64,000 bases of DNA from assembly GCF_000829195.1 (NCBI RefSeq), contig NZ_AP013294.1, positions 2,305,001 to 2,369,000 of the forward strand, read 5' to 3'. A model generated the notes under the pieces. It was not told the origin of the DNA and searched no databases. It worked only from the letters and a program-made list of their open reading frames with translations. This document shows, in pieces, positions 53,395 to 62,096 of the stretch; position 1 is the first letter of the stretch; the number at the start of each line of letters is the position of its first letter. Made by a program: the position numbers and the translations under genes. This DNA comes from Bacillus sp. OxB-1. GTDB taxonomy: Bacteria > Bacillota > Bacilli > Bacillales_A > Planococcaceae.

Positions 53395-54707
53395 TGGATT
53401 TGGTCAGAATGGTGGATTTGATTGCGAAAAAGAGGGATGGGGCACCGCTTTCCGAGCAGGAGATCCGGTTTTTCATCGATGGCTATACAGCGGGGACGAT
53501 TCCGGATTACCAGGCAAGCGCGTTGCTGATGGCGATTTATTTCAAGGGGATGACGGCCAAGGAGCAAGGGGATTTGACGAAAGCGATGGCGGAGTCCGGG
53601 GATCAGATCGACTTGAGTCCGATCGAGGGGATCAAAGTCGATAAGCATTCCACGGGCGGTGTGGGGGACACCACGAGCCTTATTTTGATTCCCCTGGTGG
53701 CGGCATGCGGTGTCCCGGTCGCGAAGATGAGCGGGCGGGGACTCGGCCATACCGGCGGGACGATCGATAAGCTGGAAGCCATCGCCGGGTTCCATACGGA
53801 GTTGACCGAGGCGCAGTTTGCCCGCCAAGTGAATGACATCCGGCTCGCTGTCATGGGGCAGAGCGGCAATTTGACTCCGGCGGATAAGAAGCTGTATGCG
53901 CTGCGCGATGTGACGGCGACAGTGGACAGCATCCCGTTGATCGCGAGCTCGATCATGAGCAAGAAGATCGCGGCGGGAGCGGATGCCATCGTCCTGGACG
54001 TGAAAACGGGAAACGGCGCTTTCATGAAGACGGAGGAAGACTCTGTCGCCTTGGCGGAAGCGATGGTTGCAATCGGCCATCAAACCGGCAGACAGACGAT
54101 GGCGGTCATTTCGGATATGAGCCAGCCGCTCGGATTTGCGATCGGCAATGCGCTCGAAGTGGCGGAAGCGATTGAAACGCTGAGAGGGGAAGGGCCGGCG
54201 GACTTGACGGAATTATGCCTCGTCCTCGGCAGCCGGATGGTCGTGGCCGGCGGGAAGGCGGCCTCGATCGAGGAGGCGCGTGCCAAATTGGAGCAGGTGA
54301 TGCGGGACGGTTCCGCTTTGGAACGGTTCGAAAGACTGATCGAGGCGCAAGGGGGAGACCCGGCAATTGTCGCGGATCCTGCGCTGTTGCCTTCCGCTGC
54401 CTATCAGATCGAAGTGCCTTCGCCCGCTTCCGGATTCGTTGTACATATGGATGCGGACAGCCTCGGAGTGGCCGCCATGCTGCTCGGTGCCGGCCGGGCG
54501 ACAAAAGAGGATGCCATCGATCTGGCAGTCGGCGTCGTCTTGAAGAAAAAGATCGGGGATCCGGTGGAGCAAGGGGAACCCCTCGCCATCATCCATTCCA
54601 ATAAACAGGATGTGGCTCCATCTATGACGATGATACAGCAGCACATCCAGATCGGTCCTTCGAAAGTGGAGGCCCCGCCATTGATCGGGAAACTGATTGG
54701 GGGATAG
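53394..54707 (+). CDS. pdp: Pyrimidine-nucleoside phosphorylase
   Basis: Phosphorolyses uridine, thymidine and deoxyuridine to base and pentose-1-phosphate, the substrate of DeoB. The 437-residue protein has the family signature [16 protein letters not shown] near residue 110, [13 protein letters not shown] near residue 82 (phosphate site), [11 protein letters not shown] and the C-terminal domain with SPASGFV and a [14 protein letters not shown] hammerhead-like strand. ATG at 53394 overlaps the deoB stop. In B. subtilis deoB is followed by pupG instead, and no purine phosphorylase gene is in view here. Confidence 0.95.
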   Translation: MDLVRMVDLIAKKRDGAPLSEQEIRFFIDGYTAGTIPDYQASALLMAIYFKGMTAKEQGDLTKAMAESGDQIDLSPIEGIKVDKHSTGGVGDTTSLILIPLVAACGVPVAKMSGRGLGHTGGTIDKLEAIAGFHTELTEAQFARQVNDIRLAVMGQSGNLTPADKKLYALRDVTATVDSIPLIASSIMSKKIAAGADAIVLDVKTGNGAFMKTEEDSVALAEAMVAIGHQTGRQTMAVISDMSQPLGFAIGNALEVAEAIETLRGEGPADLTELCLVLGSRMVVAGGKAASIEEARAKLEQVMRDGSALERFERLIEAQGGDPAIVADPALLPSAAYQIEVPSPASGFVVHMDADSLGVAAMLLGAGRATKEDAIDLAVGVVLKKKIGDPVEQGEPLAIIHSNKQDVAPSMTMIQQHIQIGPSKVEAPPLIGKLIGG

Positions 54708-54727
54708 AGGTAAGCTTTGAATGAAAT

Positions 54728-54770
54728 AAAAAAGGGAACGGGGGTATGTCACTACACCCGTTCCCTTTTT
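54728..54770 (+). terminator. Terminator after pdp
   Basis: AAAAAGGGAACGGG pairs with CCCGTTCCCTTTTT. Confidence 0.92.
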
Positions 54771-54843
54771 GGCACTCTATTTTTCAAGGCAATTATCATT
54801 AATTCGCAGTATAATCGCCGTCCACAAGAAGGGGTGTACCATA

Positions 54844-55060
54844 GTGAAGGAAAGACCGTCAAGTGCAGGGCTTTATCAACTAAAACCTCCCTTTTCTGAC
54901 TAATCTGATTTCGTTCAATGAATTAACAGAGGACCATTTACTCAAAATCGTCAAGGCGATGCTCGACGATTTGGAAGAAGCGATTGAAAAAAGTGATATC
55001 ACGATAATTGTGTCGGTGACAGTCACCGAATTTTTTATGTCATGTATCCTTTTCCCCTGT
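54844..55060 (+). pseudogene. Clp-type AAA+ ATPase C-terminal fragment
   Basis: Between 54895 and 55020 the frame reads TNLISFNELTEDHLLKIVKAML and DDLEEAIEKSDITIIV (shown in parts), resembling the C-terminal D2-small domain of ClpC/ClpE/ClpB, where it would follow FRPEFLNRID. A 19-codon ORF from a GTG at 54844 ends just before, in another frame. No other part of a Clp gene is present, so this is a decayed relic, with a hairpin and T-run at 55013-55036. Confidence 0.5.
55013..55036 (+). terminator. Terminator-like hairpin
   Basis: TCGGTGAC and GTCACCGA are complementary with one base between, followed by ATTTTTT. Confidence 0.55.
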
Positions 55061-55112
55061 TCATTTCTATATAACTGATGAATCGACTGATCACAGACGA
55101 GGGGGAATCGAA

Positions 55113-55622
55113 ATGGAAATGGATAGAGGTTGGTTGAAATTGCATCGGATATTGAAGGACAAGCCGATCTGGAAAACCTCGAGGCCGGAGCAGCAATCCG
55201 TCTTGATAACGTTGCTCATGATGGTGAATTACGAGGAAAAAGAATGGGAGTGGAAAGGGGAGAAGTATTTGGTAAAACCGGGGCAAGTTGTGACATCGCT
55301 CGCCAGTCTTGCGAAAGAATGCGGCGATCATGTATCCGTGCAGAACGTCCGGACGGCCTTGAAGCGATTTGAGAAATACGGATTTCTAACAAATGAATCC
55401 ACAATGAGAAACCGGCTCATCACCATTACGAACTGGCAGTTTTATCAGCAAAATGGCAGCGGTCCGGCAAAGGGACTAACAAAGAGCGAACAAAGTCCTC
55501 GCAAAGAGCTAACAACTACTAAAGAAAGCAAGAAAGAAAAGAAAGCAAGAAGAAATGATTTCCTGCCGAACCGGCAAGTGACGGAATTCAAATTGGATCT
55601 GACGAAGGGGGAATCGTGGTGA
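55113..55622 (+). CDS. Phage-type replication protein (DnaD-like N-terminal domain)
   Basis: A 169-residue protein like those found in replication modules of Bacillus phages. The N-terminal ~115 residues start MDRGWLKLHRILKDKPIWK and include KPGQVVTSLASLAKECG and VRTALKRFEKYGFL, a winged-helix arrangement used by replisome organisers; ITNWQFYQ follows. The tail is charged and probably disordered (TTTKESKKEKKARRN). It overlaps the DnaB-like helicase gene by 7 bp, so the pair is one transcription unit. No integrase, repressor or structural phage gene is nearby. Confidence 0.75.
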   Translation: MEMDRGWLKLHRILKDKPIWKTSRPEQQSVLITLLMMVNYEEKEWEWKGEKYLVKPGQVVTSLASLAKECGDHVSVQNVRTALKRFEKYGFLTNESTMRNRLITITNWQFYQQNGSGPAKGLTKSEQSPRKELTTTKESKKEKKARRNDFLPNRQVTEFKLDLTKGESW

Positions 55623-56878
55623 TTGCAGAAAGAGCGGTCCTTGGCTCGATGCTGAAAGAGAATTATTTGATCGACGATTCGGGTTTGGCTGTCTCCCAGT
55701 TTACAAATCCGGTCCACAAAATGATTTTCCAAACAATGAAGGAGCTGTCGGCAAACGGGAAATCCGTCGACTACATCACCTTGCTCATGTCCTGCAACCC
55801 GCAAGATGTCGGAGGGGCAAATTATGTACAAAGTTTGACGAACTTTGCGCAGATCGATAAATTCGACGACCATCTCGAAGTCATGCTCGACGTATGGAGG
55901 GAGCGCGAGAAGCAAAATGTGCTGCATATCGCGACGCAGGAAAATTGGTCGATTGACCGCATCATGAGCGAACTGGAGGCGCTGACCGGCAATCGGGCAA
56001 GCGACCATTCGTCGATTTCCGATTTGCTCGTCAGCGTCTACGATGACCCGTACATCAAAAAGGAGAGGGCGGAAGGCGCAACGACAGGGATCGATGCTTT
56101 GGATAATATGACAAACGGTTTCCAGGACGGCGAATTGACCATCGTCGCGGCACGGCCCAGCATGGGGAAGTCGGACATCATGCTCCATATCGCGAAGCAT
56201 GCCGGATGGAAGAACCGCTTGCCGATCATCTTCTCGCTTGAAATGTCCGCTTCGAGCTTGCGGGACCGCCTGCTCGCCTCGACCGGAAGCTTCTCGAGAG
56301 CCCGAATGCGCGACCCCTATACGTTGTTGAATGAACCCCAAAAAGCCGCTTGGCCGAAAACGGTCGGCATCTTGGCGGAAACGAACATCCAATTCTTCGA
56401 CCGCAGCAAACAGACCGTCGCGGAAATGCGGATGAAAGTGCGGAAGATGATCCACGAATACCCGCGCCTGAAGCCCGTCATCTTCATCGACTACTTGACG
56501 CTTATCCATTCCGAGGACAACAGCAGCAACATGCACCTGCAAATCTCGCAAATCACGAAGGACTTAAAAGCGATGGCGCGTGAATTCAATTGCCCGGTCA
56601 TCACACTCGCCCAGCTAAGCCGTGCCGTCGAACAGCGGAACGACAAGCGGCCGCTCATGTCCGACCTGCGCGAATCCGGCTCGATCGAGGAAGATGCCGA
56701 CGTCATCCTTTTCCTCTACCGCAACGCGTACTACACGAATGACGACACCGACAGCACGATGGAGCTGATCGTCTCGAAAAACAGGAACGGCCCGGTCGGA
56801 ACAGCCGTTGCAGCGTACAACAAATATACGGGGGAGGTAGTGGGAGTCGGAACAAACCGTGAAGGGATTGCTTTATGA
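55616..56878 (+). CDS. DnaB-like replicative helicase (phage type)
   Basis: A 420-residue RecA-fold hexameric helicase. The N-terminal domain begins IAERAVLGSMLKENYLID; the C-terminal helicase domain has GATTGIDALDNMTNGFQDGELTIV (parts), Walker A ARPSMGKSD near residue 185 where the usual Thr after Lys is Ser, FSLEMSASSLRDRLLAS, Walker B-like VIFIDYLTLI near residue 285, and QLSRAVEQRNDKRPLMSDLRESG with the arginine finger region. Chromosomal DnaB is normally elsewhere and longer (~450), so this is most likely a phage or mobile-element copy. GTG start at 55616 or 55619. Confidence 0.88.
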   Translation: MVIAERAVLGSMLKENYLIDDSGLAVSQFTNPVHKMIFQTMKELSANGKSVDYITLLMSCNPQDVGGANYVQSLTNFAQIDKFDDHLEVMLDVWREREKQNVLHIATQENWSIDRIMSELEALTGNRASDHSSISDLLVSVYDDPYIKKERAEGATTGIDALDNMTNGFQDGELTIVAARPSMGKSDIMLHIAKHAGWKNRLPIIFSLEMSASSLRDRLLASTGSFSRARMRDPYTLLNEPQKAAWPKTVGILAETNIQFFDRSKQTVAEMRMKVRKMIHEYPRLKPVIFIDYLTLIHSEDNSSNMHLQISQITKDLKAMAREFNCPVITLAQLSRAVEQRNDKRPLMSDLRESGSIEEDADVILFLYRNAYYTNDDTDSTMELIVSKNRNGPVGTAVAAYNKYTGEVVGVGTNREGIAL

Positions 56879-56923
56879 TGCCGCCATCCATCATTTCGAG
56901 AGCTGAAACGGCGGGCGGTGAAG

Positions 56924-56952
56924 TTTCGACCTATCCTTCAATAAGGTATAAT
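56924..56952 (+). promoter_or_regulatory. Promoter of the antitoxin-toxin pair
   Basis: TTTCGA, 17-base spacer, TATAAT, about 35 bases before the antitoxin. Confidence 0.5.
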
Positions 56953-56986
56953 GAAGGGAAATGAATGAAGAGAGTGGGTGGGTTTA

Positions 56987-57223
56987 GTGGAACCAATTAG
57001 GATTGAAAATCATGAAGTGAAAAAGGCGATTCAATCCGGGCATCCTTATATTCAGGTAGATGCGAAAACGTATCTGTTGATGGAAGTGGAAGAAGTAAAT
57101 GAGTATGTGCCTTATATAGTTACGGACCTCGAGGAGGAAAAGCGGCTAAGGGCGGCGCTGGATAAAACAAATCCAATTTTATCGGAAGACGAAATCAAAA
57201 CAATGTTAGGAATGGATTCATGA
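56987..57223 (+). CDS. Antitoxin-like protein of a RelE/ParE-type pair
   Basis: A 78-residue acidic protein (IENHEVKKAIQSGHPYIQVDAKTYLLMEVEE, in parts, then DLEEEKRLRAALDKTNPILSEDEIKTML). Its size, acidity and 4-bp overlap (ATGA) with a RelE/ParE-like gene mark it as the antitoxin. No clear ribbon-helix-helix or HTH motif was recognised. GTG at 56987 follows GAGTGGGTGGG; GTG at 56978 is an alternative. The gene is intact, while its toxin is broken. Confidence 0.7.
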   Translation: MEPIRIENHEVKKAIQSGHPYIQVDAKTYLLMEVEEVNEYVPYIVTDLEEEKRLRAALDKTNPILSEDEIKTMLGMDS

Positions 57224-57536
57224 AGGTAAGCTGGCGAAGATCGGCCATCGAATCATTGTTAGAATTGGATCAATGGCGGGAAGCGATAGAGTTACCGGGC
57301 ATTGCACCTCTTCTAAAAAACACTATACAAACGTATTTCCAAGAACAAGATTTAGCTTTCTAAATTCCAGGCCGACCGGTTTACCTTCAACAAGAGCAAA
57401 TTGATTTGCGAATGGTATTACTAGCAATTGGCAAGTCGGTCCGTATAAGGTTTTCTATCAGGTGAAAGACAAAACTATAGAAATATACTTGGTTCGGCAT
57501 TCTAGGCAGAGGCGGGTGGAAGAATGCGTGAACTAG
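57220..57536 (+). pseudogene. RelE/ParE-family toxin, disrupted
   Basis: The frame starts MKVSWRRSAIESLLELDQWR, typical for RelE/ParE toxins, but a TAA at 57361-57363 stops it after 47 codons. Homology continues in the same frame (IPGRPVYLQQEQIDLRMVLL and AIGKS), then shifts frame near 57430 into VGPYKVFYQVKDKTIEI and VRHSRQRRVEE, the conserved C-terminal strands, ending at 57536. So two lesions, a nonsense codon and a frameshift, have inactivated the toxin. Confidence 0.85.
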
Positions 57537-57572
57537 GAGTAGACGTTCATGATTACGAATAACATTCAGCAT

Positions 57573-57618
57573 TGAAACACTTTTAAAGTTCGTAATGGGC
57601 TTTGAAGGTGTTTTTTGT
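57573..57618 (+). terminator. Terminator after the toxin pseudogene
   Basis: AACACTTTTAAAG pairs with CTTTGAAGGTGTT (G-U pairs), followed by TTTTTT. Confidence 0.75.
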
Positions 57619-57697
57619 TGCTTAGGAAATTATAAAATTTTGACCTGTGGATAACTGTTCGATAAAATGTTCGTATACTCGAAGGGACTGAGACGCG

Positions 57698-58936
57698 ATG
57701 AGAGGGACTAGTGGAGTCATCAAAAGAATACTGAAAGACCATTTCGATGGGTTTTGGCAAATGCACTCTACCTTGTTTCCAGAAGCTTATCGAGAGGATA
57801 TAAAAGAAACCGTCCTGAAAACAATCCGTTGTGGATCCTCGGATGTCGGATATGCGAGATATGAATGTCTGGGTTGTGAAGGGAATCCATCTCCTGTCAT
57901 TGTCTGTTTCACATGCAAGAGCCGCTTTTGTAATAAGTGTGGAAAGAAATATACGGATGACTGGTCCACCAAACAGCAGGACTTAATCTTTAATGTGCCG
58001 CATCGCCACATGGTATTCACCATTCCCGAGGAACTTCGGAATATCTTTTTCCACGACCGCAAAAAATTGAATGAGTTGAGTAGACAGGTAGCCGGGGTCT
58101 TCCAATTCTATTATCGTCGTAAAAGCAGGAAGCGCAACCTACAAGCCGGGGTGATCACGGTCATCCATACGTTCGGAAGGGATCTGAAGTTCAATCCACA
58201 TATACATGCCCTAGTGACGGAAGGGGCGATTGATAATCGGAATGAATGGTGTTCAAGTGATTTCATTCCCTATGAATTCTTACGGAAATCCTGGCAAAAG
58301 GTGCTACTCGATTTAATGAAGAAGTGGTTTCCCGATCACCCAAAGGCCCAGGAATTAATCAATGATTTATATAGGCGATATCCGAAAGGATTCTATGTGA
58401 ACGCAGAACAGAAAATGAAGGATGCCAAAGGGGCAGCCAAATACATAGGCAGATACTTGGCGAGACCGGCCATCGCCGAATATCGCATTGTCGGATACGA
58501 TGGGAAGGAAGTCGAGTTCTGGTATGAAGATCATAAAACAGGGAAACGGGTGGACGTGAAGCAGTCGGTCTATCGATTCCTGTTCAATATTTTACAGCAC
58601 ATCCCACCAAAACACTTCAGAATGGTGGGCCGTTTTGGGTTGTATAGCAGAAGATCGTATCAGAAGGCAAATCAAATTCTAAGCCTTTATGCCTTCATGC
58701 GGACAAAACAACTTTCCATGCTTTTGGAAAGAAGGAAAAAGAGAAAAACATATCGGGAACGGATGAGAGAGGCTTTTGATCAGGATCCGTTTATTTGCCC
58801 GTGTTGCCATCGGGAGATGGACTTGGTGGAGATTTGGCATGCTGATTATGGAATCCTGTATCATTATATGGAGGGCATGAAAATTATTAAAAGATGGGAG
58901 AAGTCGGAGGATGCCAACAGACGAAGAGCTGGATGA
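57698..58936 (+). CDS. IS91-family transposase
   Basis: A 412-residue rolling-circle transposase of the IS91/IS801 type. The N-terminal zinc-binding domain has CGSSDVGYARYECLGC and CFTCKSRFCNKCG; the HUH motif is FNPHIHALV near residue 165; KYIGRYLARP near residue 250 and YRFLFNILQHIPPKHFRMVG follow. Another zinc pair CPCC lies near residue 370. The frame is intact. The last 26 bases overlap the next small gene. Confidence 0.92.
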   Translation: MRGTSGVIKRILKDHFDGFWQMHSTLFPEAYREDIKETVLKTIRCGSSDVGYARYECLGCEGNPSPVIVCFTCKSRFCNKCGKKYTDDWSTKQQDLIFNVPHRHMVFTIPEELRNIFFHDRKKLNELSRQVAGVFQFYYRRKSRKRNLQAGVITVIHTFGRDLKFNPHIHALVTEGAIDNRNEWCSSDFIPYEFLRKSWQKVLLDLMKKWFPDHPKAQELINDLYRRYPKGFYVNAEQKMKDAKGAAKYIGRYLARPAIAEYRIVGYDGKEVEFWYEDHKTGKRVDVKQSVYRFLFNILQHIPPKHFRMVGRFGLYSRRSYQKANQILSLYAFMRTKQLSMLLERRKKRKTYRERMREAFDQDPFICPCCHREMDLVEIWHADYGILYHYMEGMKIIKRWEKSEDANRRRAG

Positions 58937-59198
58937 ACTGAATCGGGCATTTTTACAATCATTAGAAGAGGATGACCCGTTCGGATTGAACGAAAAAATA
59001 AGTACGATTGAATTTAAGTGTCGGGATTGTCAGGAATTAGATGACGTTCCCGATTTTGTAGTGGCAGACTTTCAGGTCGACTTAAAACAGAACGAAGAAG
59101 TCGAGATTGAATGTCCTTTTTGTGGTGGGACCATGCATAGAGCGAAAAAAATCCCAAGTGAATCGATTTCACCTGGGACGGGGACAGAGGCGCTTTAG
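58911..59198 (+). CDS. Small zinc-ribbon protein accompanying the IS91 transposase
   Basis: A 95-residue protein that starts inside the transposase gene end and stops before the element's terminal hairpins. The N-terminal part is acidic (DEELDELNRAFLQSLEEDD), followed by a zinc ribbon FKCRDCQEL ... IECPFCGG. The overlap suggests co-translation with the transposase and a role in its activity, but I know of no tested function. It could help DNA or replication-factor binding. Confidence 0.7.
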   Translation: MPTDEELDELNRAFLQSLEEDDPFGLNEKISTIEFKCRDCQELDDVPDFVVADFQVDLKQNEEVEIECPFCGGTMHRAKKIPSESISPGTGTEAL

Positions 59199-59323
59199 CG
59201 CTTTTGTTCTTGCAAATAAATACCAACATCATCACAGATTCCATTGAGGCCCCAAGCGTTCATTGATATGATAAGCATAGGACAAACTATATGCCTGAAT
59301 TTGTGAGGAAAGTAGGAGTCGAT

Positions 59324-60844
59324 ATGTCAACAGCAAACATCGGATTTGAAGAAAATCTGTGGTTAATGGCGGACAAGCTTCGTGGGAGCATGGATGCTTC
59401 TGAATATAAAAATGTTGTACTTGGATTGCTGTTTTTGAAATATGTCTCGGATTCGTTTGAGGAGAAATTTGCCGAGCTCCAAGAGGACGAGTGGGCAGAT
59501 CCGGAAGATAAAGATGAATATCTTGCTGAGAATATCTTCTGGGTGCCGAAAGAAGCACGTTGGACATTCATCAACGAAAATGCGAAAAAGCCGGAAATCG
59601 GGCAAATCATCGATAACGCGATGATCGCCATTGAAAAAGAGAACGAATCGCTGCGAGGCGTATTGCCGAAAGATTACGCACGCCCTGCGCTTGATAAAAC
59701 AAGACTTGGAGAAACGATTGACTTGTTTTCATTCAAAATTGGCGACAGGGAAAGCCGCGCGAAGGATGTGTTGGGGCGTGTTTACGAATACTTCCTATCC
59801 AAATTCGCAAGCGCAGAAGGAAAAGGCGGCGGAGAATTTTATACGCCGATGTCAGTCGTTAAGCTGCTGGTCGAAATGCTCGAACCGTATAAAGGACGTG
59901 TCTATGACCCTTGCTGCGGATCCGGGGGCATGTTCGTCCAAAGTGAGAAATTCGTCGAAGAACATCAAGGAAGGCTCGGCGATATCGCGATTTACGGTCA
60001 GGAATCCAACCCGACGACATGGCGATTGGCGAAAATGAACTTGGCGATCCGCGGGATAGATGGGAATATCGGCGAGCAAAACGCGGATACGTTCCATAAT
60101 GACCTTCACAAAGGGTTGAAAGCGGATTACATCTTAGCGAATCCACCTTTCAATATCAGCGACTGGGGCGGGGAGAAATTAAAAGAGGACGTCCGTTGGC
60201 AATACGGCACGCCGCCTGTCGGGAACGCCAACTATGCTTGGATCCAGCACATCATTTCCAAATTGGCCCCTTCAGGAACGGCGGGCTTTGTCTTGGCGAA
60301 TGGGTCGATGTCAACGAGCACGACGTCAGAATTGGAAATCCGGAAGAACTTGATCGAGCAGGACATGGTGGAGTGCATCGTCACATTACCTGGCCAGTTG
60401 TTTTATTCGACGCAAATCCCTGTCTGCCTATGGTTCGTGACGAACAACAAAGGGCGCAACGGCAAGCGGGAACGAAAAGGGGAAATCCTCTTCATCGACG
60501 CACGGAAAATCGGCCATATGGCGACCCGTACATTGAAAGAGTTCTCCAACGAAGATATCAAGAAAATCGCGGATGTCTTCCATGCATGGCGCGGGACGAA
60601 TGAACAGGCATATGAAGACGTTGCCGGATTCTGCAAAGCCGCCACATTGGATGAAGTGCGGGATCATGAATACATCCTGACACCTGGACGCTATGTTGGT
60701 TTAGAAGAAGCCGAAGAAGATGACGAACCGTTTGAAGAGAAAATGGAACGGCTGACAGGGGAATTGGCCGAGCAATTCGCGAAATCGAAGGAATTGGAAG
60801 ACCAGATCCGCAAGGCGTTGGAGGGGATTGGGTATGGAGTTTGA
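59324..60844 (+). CDS. hsdM: Type I restriction-modification system, methyltransferase subunit HsdM
   Basis: Methylates adenine in the recognised site and is needed for restriction. The 506-residue protein has the N-terminal HsdM domain ([19 protein letters not shown]), the SAM site [12 protein letters not shown] near residue 200, and the catalytic NPPFNISDW near residue 280. The C-terminal part ends in a coiled-coil-like [20 protein letters not shown]. The ATG at 59324 follows GTAGGAGTCGAT; the ATG at 59291 has no site. It overlaps hsdS by 11 bp. Confidence 0.95.
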   Translation: MSTANIGFEENLWLMADKLRGSMDASEYKNVVLGLLFLKYVSDSFEEKFAELQEDEWADPEDKDEYLAENIFWVPKEARWTFINENAKKPEIGQIIDNAMIAIEKENESLRGVLPKDYARPALDKTRLGETIDLFSFKIGDRESRAKDVLGRVYEYFLSKFASAEGKGGGEFYTPMSVVKLLVEMLEPYKGRVYDPCCGSGGMFVQSEKFVEEHQGRLGDIAIYGQESNPTTWRLAKMNLAIRGIDGNIGEQNADTFHNDLHKGLKADYILANPPFNISDWGGEKLKEDVRWQYGTPPVGNANYAWIQHIISKLAPSGTAGFVLANGSMSTSTTSELEIRKNLIEQDMVECIVTLPGQLFYSTQIPVCLWFVTNNKGRNGKRERKGEILFIDARKIGHMATRTLKEFSNEDIKKIADVFHAWRGTNEQAYEDVAGFCKAATLDEVRDHEYILTPGRYVGLEEAEEDDEPFEEKMERLTGELAEQFAKSKELEDQIRKALEGIGYGV

Positions 60845-62096
60845 GGTAACTTTGGCGGAAGATTATTGTTTAAAAGTTGCAGACGGAACACATGATTCTC
60901 CCAAAAACACGGAGTCTGGATATAAATTAATTACTTCAAGACACCTACAAGAATTTAATTTAGACTTCGCTAATGCAAATTTAATATCTAATGATGATTA
61001 CGAGGAAATTAATAAGAGAAGTAGGGTAGATCAGTTTGATATCCTTTTCAGTATGATAGGAACTGTTGGAAGGATTTATTTTGAAAAAAGCTCTGATATT
61101 GATTATGCAATAAAAAATGTTGGCCTTTTTAAAAATAAAAGTGAACTGGAAGCAAAGTGGCTTTACTACTATTTACATAGCCCCTTAGCACATGAATATA
61201 TCCATCAAAATCTTAGGGGTTCTACCCAACAATATATACCACTTGGATCTCTGAGAAAATTCCCTATCAAACATCCAAAGTTAAAAAAAGACATGAAAAA
61301 AATCGTGAACATGTTGGATAGTATTGATAAGAAGAGAGAGTCTAACATTTTGATTATATCGCACCTAGAAGATCTCGCTCAAACCCTTTTCAAACACTGG
61401 TTTGTCGATTTTGAGTTCCCGAATGAGAACGGGGAGCCGTACAAATCGAGTGGTGGGGAGATGGTGGAGAGTGAACTGGGGATGATACCAAAGGATTGGG
61501 CATTAAGTGAGATAGGAAAGATAGCCAAACAGAACGGTAAGTCAGTCATTATCGAAGAGTTAAAGCAGCATGTTCCTTATATTGGGTTAGAACACATGCC
61601 AAGAGGTAGCATTGGACTTGGTGAATGGGAATCCAGTGAAAAAATAACTAGCAACAAAACTCAGTTCAAAAAAGGAGATATTCTCTTTGGTAAATTACGG
61701 CCATATTTTAAAAAGGTTGGAATAGCACCAATTGAAGGTGTTTGTTCTACAGACATTCTAGTTCTTAATACTAAAAAGGAAACATACTACTCATATTTTA
61801 CAAGCCTTGTAAGCCAAGATGTTTTTATAGAATACTGTACTGCGACTGCTACAGGAACAAGAATGCCGAGAACAGGCTGGAAGCAAATTTCAAAGTATGA
61901 AATTGTGTTACCAACAGAGGATGTAGCAGAACAATTTAATAAGTTATTAAAACCTTTCTACGAGAAAATAACTGAGGCAATATTTGAAACAAAATCATTG
62001 AGGTCAATGAGAGACACCCTCCTCCCAAAACTCCTATCCGGAGAAATCGAATTACCTGACGAAACCGAGGTGACAGAGAATGTACCAGTTTCATGA
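60834..62096 (+). CDS. hsdS: Type I restriction-modification system, specificity subunit HsdS
   Basis: Determines the DNA target through two recognition domains. In the 420-residue protein the first domain covers about residues 1-155, the central conserved spacer reads [20 protein letters not shown] near residue 185, the second domain covers 215-365, and the end [20 protein letters not shown] is the distal conserved helix. Both recognition domains are markedly AT-rich relative to the spacer and to hsdM/hsdR. ATG at 60834 follows GGAGGGG. It overlaps hsdR by 17 bp. Confidence 0.93.
   Translation: MEFEVTLAEDYCLKVADGTHDSPKNTESGYKLITSRHLQEFNLDFANANLISNDDYEEINKRSRVDQFDILFSMIGTVGRIYFEKSSDIDYAIKNVGLFKNKSELEAKWLYYYLHSPLAHEYIHQNLRGSTQQYIPLGSLRKFPIKHPKLKKDMKKIVNMLDSIDKKRESNILIISHLEDLAQTLFKHWFVDFEFPNENGEPYKSSGGEMVESELGMIPKDWALSEIGKIAKQNGKSVIIEELKQHVPYIGLEHMPRGSIGLGEWESSEKITSNKTQFKKGDILFGKLRPYFKKVGIAPIEGVCSTDILVLNTKKETYYSYFTSLVSQDVFIEYCTATATGTRMPRTGWKQISKYEIVLPTEDVAEQFNKLLKPFYEKITEAIFETKSLRSMRDTLLPKLLSGEIELPDETEVTENVPVS

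Larger units (their letters stand above)
57640..59215 (+). mobile_element. IS91-family (rolling-circle) insertion sequence, limits approximate
   Basis: Contains an HUH/Y2-type transposase gene and an overlapping small zinc-ribbon gene. The 3' end has a CCCAAGTGAA/TTTCACCTGGG hairpin near 59153-59178 and a GGCGCTTTAGCGC hairpin near 59187-59200, as expected for the terminus of such elements. IS91-type elements lack inverted repeats and target duplications, so the exact left end (near TTGACCTGTGGATAAC, 57640-57655) is uncertain. Confidence 0.7.

Noticed and set aside
53250-54083. Long minus-strand frames opposite deoB and pdp
   Set aside because: High GC at third positions opens antisense frames; both plus-strand genes have complete catalytic motifs.
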